Positions 8,097 through 14,779 of a DNA stretch of 64,000 bases are shown here, piece by piece (the stretch's first letter is position 1; every line of letters starts with the position of its first letter). The notes under the pieces were generated by a model. That model was not told where the DNA came from. It made no database searches and worked only from the letters and a program-made list of their open reading frames with translations. The position numbers and the translations under genes were made by a program. Origin of the DNA: Rhodoferax sp. AJA081-3 (GTDB taxonomy: Bacteria; Pseudomonadota; Gammaproteobacteria; Burkholderiales; Burkholderiaceae_C). The stretch lies in contig NZ_CP059068.1 in NCBI RefSeq assembly GCF_017798165.1, positions 744,001-808,000 on the forward strand, read 5' to 3'.

Positions 8097-9503
8097 TTAA
8101 GCACCAATCAGGCTTTGGCCGCAGACGCGCACCACATTGCCGGTCAAACCGCCGGAGGCTGGAGACGCAAACCAGGCAATGGCCTCGGCCACGTCCACCG
8201 GCTGACCGCCCTGCCCCATGGAATTCATGCGGCGGCCGGCTTCGCGGATCGCAAACGGCACAGCGGCCGTCATCTGGGTTTCGATGAAACCAGGCGCCAC
8301 GGCGTTGATGGTGATGCCCTTCTCGGCCAGTACCGGCGCCATGCTTTGCACCATGCCAATAACACCGGCCTTGGACAACGCGTAATTGGTCTGGCCCAGG
8401 TTGCCGGCTATGCCGGAGATGGACGACACACACACAATGCGCGCACCGGCTTTCAAGGCACCTGCTGCTACCAGCGCGTCGTTGATGCGCTCTTGGGTGG
8501 ACAGGTTGACGTTGACCACTGCCTGCCACAGGTGGTCCTTCATGTTGGCAATGGTCTTGTCGCGGGTGATGCCGGCGTTGTGCACGACCACGTCCCAACC
8601 GCCATCGGCCAGCGCTGCGTCCACCAGGGCTTGGGGCGCTTCGGCAGAACCAATATCTAGCGCCAGTGCCTTGGCACCCAGGCGTTTGGCCACAGCATCC
8701 AGACCTTCTTGCGCTTGCGGTACGTCCAGGCAGATGACCTCTGCCCCGTCGCGGGCCATCACCTCAGCAATCGACTCACCAATGCCGCGTGATGCGCCGG
8801 TTACCAGAATCTTTTTACCGGCGAGGGGCAGGTTCCAGTCGACGGCTGCAGTAGCGGTGCTGGGCATGCTCAAGCGCACCACCTGCGCCGACACATAAGC
8901 CGAACGCGGCGACAGCAAAAAGCGCAAGGTGTTCTCCAACTGGTCTTCGGCGCCCTCGGCCACGTACACCAGTTGTACTGTGATGGCACGTTTGAGTTCC
9001 TTGGCCAATGAGCGCGTCAGACCTTCCAGTGCGCGCTGGATCGTGGCCTGGCGCGGATTGGCACAAGCCTCGGGCGGGCGACCCAGCACAACCACTCGGC
9101 CGCAGGGCAACACCGAACGTGCGGCGTCGTGGAAGAAGTTGTAGATGGCGTCCGATTCCGAGCTGTCGGTCAGGCCCGTGGCGTCAAATACCAGGGCCTT
9201 GACTTTTTCGCCTGGCTGGTCGGCAACGCCCCAGCGGCCGGTCATCATGCCGGCCTCGTTGGCCAAGCCCATCCATTGCGGCAGGCTCTTGTGCGCCACG
9301 GTTTGTGCGTCCATGGACTTGAAGGCGGCTACCAGCGCGTTCAGCAGTTGGGGGGTACCACCGCCACCGAGCAACACACCACCCTTGATGACGGGTTGGC
9401 CGGGTTTAAAACGCTCCAAAGGCAGGGGTTGGGGCAAGCCCAGCATCGCTGCGATACGGGAGCCTAAAGTTGAGTTGGCAAAGCCAAGGTACGAATCGTT
9501 CAT
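8097..9503 (-). CDS. Two-domain 3-oxoacyl-CoA/ACP reductase (high-molecular-weight FabG type)
   Basis: A 468-residue protein in two parts. Residues about 1-205 form a domain with no usable cofactor motif, as in high-molecular-weight FabG (FabG4) proteins. The C-terminal part is a classical short-chain dehydrogenase: GASRGIGE for cofactor binding, HNAG, the Ser in CVSSISG and the YxxxK pair in NYALSKAG. It probably reduces or oxidises 3-hydroxy/3-keto acyl-CoA in the operon that follows. The chosen ATG (MNDSYLGFANSTLG) has AAAGGAG upstream. It is the first gene of the beta-oxidation operon and ends 4 nt before the MaoC start. Confidence 0.9.
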   Translation of the reverse strand: MNDSYLGFANSTLGSRIAAMLGLPQPLPLERFKPGQPVIKGGVLLGGGGTPQLLNALVAAFKSMDAQTVAHKSLPQWMGLANEAGMMTGRWGVADQPGEKVKALVFDATGLTDSSESDAIYNFFHDAARSVLPCGRVVVLGRPPEACANPRQATIQRALEGLTRSLAKELKRAITVQLVYVAEGAEDQLENTLRFLLSPRSAYVSAQVVRLSMPSTATAAVDWNLPLAGKKILVTGASRGIGESIAEVMARDGAEVICLDVPQAQEGLDAVAKRLGAKALALDIGSAEAPQALVDAALADGGWDVVVHNAGITRDKTIANMKDHLWQAVVNVNLSTQERINDALVAAGALKAGARIVCVSSISGIAGNLGQTNYALSKAGVIGMVQSMAPVLAEKGITINAVAPGFIETQMTAAVPFAIREAGRRMNSMGQGGQPVDVAEAIAWFASPASGGLTGNVVRVCGQSLIGA

Positions 9504-9536
9504 GAGAGGGAAGCTCCTTTGGGGCGCGATGGTACC

Positions 9537-9548
9537 GACCAATTGGTC
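9537..9548. promoter_or_regulatory. Perfect 12-bp palindrome upstream of the fatty-acid oxidation operon
   Basis: GACCAATTGGTC is a perfect palindrome lying 34-45 nt before the reductase start, in the only gap that can hold the operon promoter (9504-9590). Size and placement suit a TetR-family operator controlling fatty-acid degradation. No matching regulator gene is assigned and I cannot define the -35/-10 boxes with confidence. Confidence 0.45.
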
Positions 9549-9590
9549 ATTTAACGTAGAGCGCTTCGCCTAACCGCATATTGCAGTGCA

Positions 9591-10667
9591 TCAAACGGGC
9601 ACACGCTTGGGCGGCATGGTGTAGGTCAATATGCGCTTCATCACCGTCCAATACTGCTTGTACAGGCTGCCCGTGTTGTAGAAAAGGCCGTATTTGCGGC
9701 ACAGCGCCTGGATCTGCGGGGCCACTTCCGGGTAGCGGTGGGCCGGCATGTCGGGGAACAGGTGGTGTTCGATCTGGTGGCTCAGATGGCCACTCATCAC
9801 GTGAAAGAGCCTGCCACCCGTGAGGTTGCTGGAGCCCGAGAGCTGGCGTATGTACCAGTCACCCTTGGTTTCGTTGCGTGTATCTTCCTCGCGGTAGATC
9901 GCTACACCCTCGGTGAAGTGGCCGCAAAAGATGATCAGGTAGGTCCACAGGTTGCGTATCAAATTGGCGCAGAAATTACCCGCCAGCACACGCGGAGCAC
10001 TCCACAGCGCCAGTGCGGGGAACAGCAGGTAGTCCTTGAACCAGACCTTGCCGACCTTGGTCAAGAAACGGTCCAGCCGCGCCTTGAATTCGGCCTTGGG
10101 CATGGCGCCGTGTTTGTAACGGCCAATCTCCAGATCGTGTGAACCCACGCCGTACTGGAAACCCATGGCCAGCATCAGGTTCGCCAGCGGCTGGAACCAG
10201 TGGCGCGGCTTCCACTTTTGTTCATCCGTCATGCGCAACAGTGAATAACCCAGGTCGCGGTCCTTGCCCAGGATGTTGGTGTAGGTGTGGTGGGTGACGT
10301 TGTGTGAATGCCGCCACTGCTCGCCATCACAGGCAATGTCCCACTCAAAGGTTTGTGAATTCAGCGCCGGGTCGCCGGTCCAGTCGTATTGGCCGTGCAT
10401 CACGTTGTGACCAATCTCCATGTTGTCCAAAATTTTGGCACTGGCCAGGGCCAGCACGCCTGCCACCCAACTGAGTGGCCCCACGCCAAAGTGCAGCAGC
10501 GCGCGGCCACCGATTTCGCTGGCGCGGCTGATGCGGATCATGTTGCGCATGTGGTCCACATCGGCTTGGCCGAGGTTGTTCATGACGCTGTCGCGGATGG
10601 TGTTGACCTCGCGTTCGAATTCGGCAACCTGTTCGCGGCTCAGGGTGGTGGGTTTGGCAAAACTCAT
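9591..10667 (-). CDS. Membrane fatty-acid (acyl-lipid/acyl-CoA) desaturase
   Basis: A 358-residue di-iron desaturase with the three histidine boxes: GHNVMHG, HSHNVTHHTYTN and HQIEHHLFPD. Hydrophobic segments lie between them, as expected for an integral membrane enzyme that inserts a double bond into an acyl chain. The ATG chosen gives MSFAKPTTLSREQVAEFE; GGAG is close upstream. It follows the ferredoxin-reductase-like gene by 43 nt on the same strand, so the two are probably co-transcribed, with the reductase feeding electrons to this enzyme. The pair matches the desC-desB arrangement known from Pseudomonas aeruginosa. Position specificity of desaturation cannot be read. Confidence 0.93.
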   Translation of the reverse strand: MSFAKPTTLSREQVAEFEREVNTIRDSVMNNLGQADVDHMRNMIRISRASEIGGRALLHFGVGPLSWVAGVLALASAKILDNMEIGHNVMHGQYDWTGDPALNSQTFEWDIACDGEQWRHSHNVTHHTYTNILGKDRDLGYSLLRMTDEQKWKPRHWFQPLANLMLAMGFQYGVGSHDLEIGRYKHGAMPKAEFKARLDRFLTKVGKVWFKDYLLFPALALWSAPRVLAGNFCANLIRNLWTYLIIFCGHFTEGVAIYREEDTRNETKGDWYIRQLSGSSNLTGGRLFHVMSGHLSHQIEHHLFPDMPAHRYPEVAPQIQALCRKYGLFYNTGSLYKQYWTVMKRILTYTMPPKRVPV

Positions 10668-10710
10668 GGAGGGCTCCAGTCTGGGTTTGAATGTTTGGGG
10701 TTGCGTGTGT

Positions 10711-11841
10711 TCAGAGCGCCAGCGCCACATCGGAGCGCGCGGTGGAAATGCACAGGCGTATCAGTTCATTCGGCGCGGACGACACTTCACCGGTCTGTAG
10801 GTTCTCCACCGTGCCACTGGTTTTGACACACTGGCAGGAGCGGCAGATGCCGATGCGGCAGCCGTGTTTGGGCGTCAGCCCTGCCCGCTCGGCTTGCACC
10901 AGCAAGGGGTCTGTGCCGCTGGTGGTGAATGTGGTGCCGCTGTTGGCAAAGGACACCTGGACGGGTGTGCCTGGGGCAGTACTGGGCAACAAGGGTGCAC
11001 CTACAAAGCGCTCGCTAAACAGCTGCTTGTCAAAACCCTGGGTATCCCAATACGCGCTGATGGCGTCCATGAACCCTGCCGGACCACACATCCAGGTGCT
11101 GCGCGTGTTCAGATCCGGCACGTGTTGCGCCAACACCTGTGGCGAGAAGAAACCTGCACTCGCGTCGTAATGCACCACCAGTCGCAAGCCTGTGAAATCG
11201 GCAGCCAGGGCTTGCAACTGCGCGGCAAAGATCAGGTCATCCGGTGCCCGGCATACATGCAGAAACACCACATCGCCACCGTAATTGCGGGCCTTGAGAT
11301 CGCGCAGCATGGACATCACCGGAGTGATGCCGCTGCCCGCGCTGAGCAGCAAGATGTTGGCGGGCAAGGCATCCGGCAGGACGAATTCACCCGTGGCCTG
11401 GCTGATGGTCAGCACATCCCCAACCGAAACCGCGGTGTGCAAGTGATTGGAGACAAGACCCTGGTCCTGACGCTTGACGGTAAAGGCGATGCGGCGCGCT
11501 CCCGGCCGTGACGACAGGCTATAGGCCCGCTCCACACGGCGGCCATTGATCTCCAACTGCACACGCACAAACTGCCCGGCCTGCGCGCTGGCCCACAGCG
11601 CATTGGGCTGCAGCACAAAGGTCTTGGTGGTGGCGGTCTCGTCTACGATGCGCAGCACGCGCGCGCGGACCTGCGTCAACGACAACAGCGGGTGCAAGGC
11701 GCTGAGTGCATCCTCTACCGCATCCAGCCGAACAATGGATTCCACCCAAGGGTGACCCAAGGCCTTAACCAAGGGCGTGTTCACGGCACGGGCCAGAACG
11801 TGGGCAGTGGTGCGGGTAGCGGTTGTGGGGGAAGGCTGCAT
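10711..11841 (-). CDS. Ferredoxin reductase with C-terminal 2Fe-2S domain, desaturase electron donor
   Basis: A 376-residue three-domain oxidoreductase: FAD domain with RAYSLSS, nucleotide-binding domain with LLSAGSGITPVMSML, and a C-terminal plant-type ferredoxin domain with CRIGICRSC plus a distal Cys (LIRLC). It would pass electrons from NAD(P)H through FAD and the iron-sulfur cluster to the desaturase encoded next. The ATG chosen (MQPSPTTATRTTAHV) has AGGAG six nt upstream. Its promoter region contains the palindromic operator described separately, and the gene is divergent from a FabR/DesT-like repressor, so control by membrane lipid composition is the likely logic. Confidence 0.92.
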   Translation of the reverse strand: MQPSPTTATRTTAHVLARAVNTPLVKALGHPWVESIVRLDAVEDALSALHPLLSLTQVRARVLRIVDETATTKTFVLQPNALWASAQAGQFVRVQLEINGRRVERAYSLSSRPGARRIAFTVKRQDQGLVSNHLHTAVSVGDVLTISQATGEFVLPDALPANILLLSAGSGITPVMSMLRDLKARNYGGDVVFLHVCRAPDDLIFAAQLQALAADFTGLRLVVHYDASAGFFSPQVLAQHVPDLNTRSTWMCGPAGFMDAISAYWDTQGFDKQLFSERFVGAPLLPSTAPGTPVQVSFANSGTTFTTSGTDPLLVQAERAGLTPKHGCRIGICRSCQCVKTSGTVENLQTGEVSSAPNELIRLCISTARSDVALAL

Positions 11842-11866
11842 GGTGGCTCCTGGTTGGAATGGTTTT

Positions 11867-11895
11867 ATTGTGTACATATGTACACCAATAGTCAA
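11867..11895 (-). promoter_or_regulatory. Promoter of the desaturase operon overlapped by a palindromic operator
   Basis: On the reverse strand TTGACT (11895-11890) is followed after 17 nt by CACAAT (11872-11867), a plausible -35/-10 pair. The perfect 16-bp palindrome GTGTACATATGTACAC at 11870-11885 covers the spacer and part of the -10. This is a classic repression layout for the TetR-type regulator encoded divergently. The palindrome is seen directly; promoter activity and protein binding are inferred. Confidence 0.65.
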
Positions 11896-11974
11896 TAAAC
11901 CGAAATGGCTTTAGAGAAGCCAACCAATTTTCCAATGAACAACAACCCTATTTCTGCATTCCGGCCAAAAACAA

Positions 11975-11992
11975 TAGAATACAAACGTACAC
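11975..11992 (+). promoter_or_regulatory. Possible -10 box and second partial operator before the regulator gene
   Basis: TAGAAT at 11975-11980 resembles a -10 box. TACAAACGTACAC at 11980-11992 matches the core TACATATGTACAC of the desaturase operator at 11 of 13 positions but is not itself a clean palindrome. It ends 9 nt before the regulator ATG, so a bound repressor would block its own gene. I see no good -35. Confidence 0.4.
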
Positions 11993-12001
11993 ACAATCGA
12001 C

Positions 12002-12670
12002 ATGACCAAGCCCACACCCACCACCGACCCCAAGGACAAGCTCACCCGCACCGAGCGCAAGGACATCACCCGCAACAGCCTGTTGCAGGCGGCACTGGCC
12101 CTCATGGGTGAAGGCCGTAGCTTCACCAGCCTGGGCATCCGCGAGATTGCGCGCGAGGCTGGCATGGTGCCCAATGCCTTTTACCGGCACTTCCGCAATA
12201 CCGATGAACTGGGCCTAGAGCTGGTCGAGGAGATGGGTATTGCGCTGCGCCGCCTGCTGCGCGAGGCCCGCCAAACCGATACCGCCAACACCGACATCGT
12301 GCGCCGTTCGGTGCAGGTCTACCGCCGCTACGTGGTGGACAACCGTCTGCTATTTTTGTTCGTCTCCAGCGAACGCTCGGGTGGCAGCCGTATTTTGCGC
12401 ATGGCCATTCGCAACGAGGTAGCGCACTTCACCAATGAAATGGCGCAGGACTTCCGCCGCCTGGGCGCCTACAAAGACCTGTCGACCGCCAGCCTGCAAA
12501 TGGTGTGTGGCCTGATCGTGACCACCATGCTGGCTGCGGCGCCCGAGATTCTGGACCTGCCGCCCGACCAACCCATGCTGGAGGCGGAGATGACCGAAAA
12601 CTTCGTCAAACAGCTGCAGTTGGTCTTGATAGGCGCATCCAGCTGGAAAGAAGACCCGCGCAAAGCCTGA
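12002..12670 (+). CDS. TetR-family regulator, FabR/DesT-like, of unsaturated fatty-acid synthesis
   Basis: A 222-residue regulator. The N-terminal helix-turn-helix (SFTSLGIREIAREAGMVPNAFYRHFRNTDELGLEL) closely resembles that of FabR from enteric bacteria, which senses the unsaturated/saturated acyl ratio, and of DesT, which represses desaturase genes in Pseudomonas. The ERSGGS segment in the ligand domain also matches FabR-type proteins. It is divergent from the desaturase operon, and the shared 160-bp gap holds one perfect and one partial operator. Role inferred: repressor of the desaturase operon and of itself. I leave the symbol blank because FabR and DesT cannot be told apart by eye. Confidence 0.85.
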   Translation: MTKPTPTTDPKDKLTRTERKDITRNSLLQAALALMGEGRSFTSLGIREIAREAGMVPNAFYRHFRNTDELGLELVEEMGIALRRLLREARQTDTANTDIVRRSVQVYRRYVVDNRLLFLFVSSERSGGSRILRMAIRNEVAHFTNEMAQDFRRLGAYKDLSTASLQMVCGLIVTTMLAAAPEILDLPPDQPMLEAEMTENFVKQLQLVLIGASSWKEDPRKA

Positions 12671-12729
12671 TCACAAAAAACGCGTGCAGGCTTTGCCCAT
12701 GGCAGCTAGACTGAATCCATGGTGGCACC

Positions 12730-13878
12730 TTGCTGAACAATTCGACGCTGCTGTTGGTACAAATTGGCTTCACGGTCCTGACGACCCTGTTGTTGATTGC
12801 CGCCGCACTGTCCACAGATGCCTTGGCCGAGCAGCGCCTGTGGGCATTGGGCAATGTGGTGACCTGCCTGGGGCTGGCGGTCGGCAATATGACCCAGCTG
12901 CCGGCGGTCGTGCATGGCGGCTTCAGTTATGCCCTGCTGGGTTTGGGTCTGGCCCTGGTGCTACGGGGTGTGCGCCAGTTCTGTGACCTGGCATTGACCG
13001 GGCGTTGGCTGCTGGGCATCACCGCCGTCACGTTTCTGATTCCCGCCTATTTTGCGACCGTGCAACCCAGCCAGACCGCGCGGCTGGTGGCCACGGGGCT
13101 GCTCTTGGGTGGGCTGAACCTGGCCTGTGCCATCACCCTGGTGCGGGGTTTGCGGGGAAGCGTTCGCGCCATGATGTGGATAGCCGTGAGTGGCTTCACC
13201 GCGCTGGGCCTGGCCTTGGTACTGCGCTCCGTCTACCAGCTGGTAGCCTACGCCAGTGGCCCCAACGCGGTGTCCGATGAAACGCTGATGTCGATCACAA
13301 TTCTGGTCGTGGCGCTGGCCCAGGTGACCATCGCCTTTGGCCTGATCATGCTGGTGGCCCACCGGTATGCCGAAAAACTCAACCGCCTGACCCTGCTCGA
13401 CCCGTTGACCGGCACCCTGAACCGCCTGGGCATGGAGCGCATGGGACAACGTGTGCTGGTGCGTTCACGGCAAAGCATGCGCAACGTCGCAATAGCCTTG
13501 GTGGATGCCGACCATTTCAAGGCCATCAATGACAAATACGGCCACCCTGTGGGTGACCAGGTGCTGGTCCACCTTGCCAAACTGCTGATTGCACAGGTGC
13601 GCCCGGGGGACCTGGTGGTGCGCTACGGTGGTGAAGAGTTTTTGCTGTTGCTGGACGGCTCTGGCCCCGAATCAGCTTTCCGCATTGCAGACCGCCTGCG
13701 GGAGCTGGTAACACAGGCCCAGGTGGCCACCCCGGCAGGCAATATCCGCTACCAGGTGAGTGTCGGGGTCAGCAACACCGAGAAGTCGGGATACTCCCTG
13801 GCCCAGCTGATTCTGGATGCCGACGCAGCGCTGTACCGGGCCAAACAGGAAGGCCGCAACCGCGTCTGCGTAGCCTGA
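12730..13878 (+). CDS. Membrane diguanylate cyclase (GGDEF)
   Basis: A 382-residue protein with about six hydrophobic helices in residues 5-210 and a GGDEF domain from about 220. The active site is GGEEF (300-304), and RPGD five residues before it is an intact inhibitory I-site, so c-di-GMP synthesis with product feedback is likely. The start is a TTG: the frame is closed by TGA at 12712 and has no ATG before the first helix; GGTGG lies 4 nt upstream of the TTG. The membrane sensor is not a family I recognise. It follows the TetR gene by 59 nt. Confidence 0.88.
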   Translation: MLNNSTLLLVQIGFTVLTTLLLIAAALSTDALAEQRLWALGNVVTCLGLAVGNMTQLPAVVHGGFSYALLGLGLALVLRGVRQFCDLALTGRWLLGITAVTFLIPAYFATVQPSQTARLVATGLLLGGLNLACAITLVRGLRGSVRAMMWIAVSGFTALGLALVLRSVYQLVAYASGPNAVSDETLMSITILVVALAQVTIAFGLIMLVAHRYAEKLNRLTLLDPLTGTLNRLGMERMGQRVLVRSRQSMRNVAIALVDADHFKAINDKYGHPVGDQVLVHLAKLLIAQVRPGDLVVRYGGEEFLLLLDGSGPESAFRIADRLRELVTQAQVATPAGNIRYQVSVGVSNTEKSGYSLAQLILDADAALYRAKQEGRNRVCVA

Positions 13879-13916
13879 CGGCGGCTCCAGCTGCGACTCT
13901 CTGGGATAATTGCGCC

Positions 13917-14744
13917 ATGACCATTACCTACAAAGATGCCCAGGGCATCGCTGGCATGCGTGTTGCAGGCCGCCTCGCCTCCGAAGTGCTGGATTACCTG
14001 ACCCCTTTCGTCAAACCCGGCGTCACCACCAACGCGCTGGACAAGCTGGCCCACGACTACATCACCCAGGTGCAAGGCGCCATTCCGGCACCGCTGAATT
14101 ACCGGGGTGGCGGCGACATTCCCTACCCCAAGTCCATCTGCACCTCGGTCAACCACCAGGTTTGCCACGGCATCCCCAACGACAAGCCGCTCAAAAAGGG
14201 CGATGTGGTCAACATCGATGTCACCGTCATCAAGGACGGCTGGCACGGCGACACCAGCCGCATGTTCATGGTGGGCGAGGTATCGATTGCCGCCAAGCGG
14301 CTGGCCAACATCACCTACGAAGCCATGTGGAAAGGCATCATGCTGGTCAAACCCGGCATCCACCTGGGTGATATCGGTTATGCGATCCAGAAGTTTGCCG
14401 AAGGCCATGGTTTCAGTGTGGTGCGCGAATTCTGCGGCCACGGCATTGGCCAGATCTTCCACGAAGAACCCCAGGTGCTGCACTATGGGCGCCCGGGCAC
14501 ACTGGACAAGCTGGTCGAAGGCATGACCTTCACCATCGAGCCCATGATCAACGCCGGCAAGAAAGAAATCAAGGACGGCCCCGAGAAAGACGGCTGGACC
14601 ATTGTCACCAAGGACCACTCGTTGTCTGCCCAATGGGAACACACCGTATTGGTAACCCCAACGGGTTATGAGGTGATGACACTGTCTGCAGGCTCACCGC
14701 CCATACCCGCGTTTGTGCCTGTGCAAGCGACTGCCGCGGCCTGA
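13917..14744 (+). CDS. map: Methionine aminopeptidase, type I
   Basis: A 275-residue enzyme that removes the initiator Met from new proteins in the cytoplasm. The metal-binding signature is complete: NIDVTVIKDGWHGDTSRMF (two Asp), EFCGHGIGQIFHEEP (His), MTFTIEPMI (Glu) and QWEHTVLV (Glu). Start MTITYKDAQGIAGMR is typical. It is followed 36 nt later by glnD on the same strand. In many proteobacteria map and glnD are neighbours near rpsB; rpsB is not in this window. Confidence 0.97.
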   Translation: MTITYKDAQGIAGMRVAGRLASEVLDYLTPFVKPGVTTNALDKLAHDYITQVQGAIPAPLNYRGGGDIPYPKSICTSVNHQVCHGIPNDKPLKKGDVVNIDVTVIKDGWHGDTSRMFMVGEVSIAAKRLANITYEAMWKGIMLVKPGIHLGDIGYAIQKFAEGHGFSVVREFCGHGIGQIFHEEPQVLHYGRPGTLDKLVEGMTFTIEPMINAGKKEIKDGPEKDGWTIVTKDHSLSAQWEHTVLVTPTGYEVMTLSAGSPPIPAFVPVQATAAA

Positions 14745-14779
14745 TCCCGTTCTGCGCGACCACCGCACGGCACGACCCC

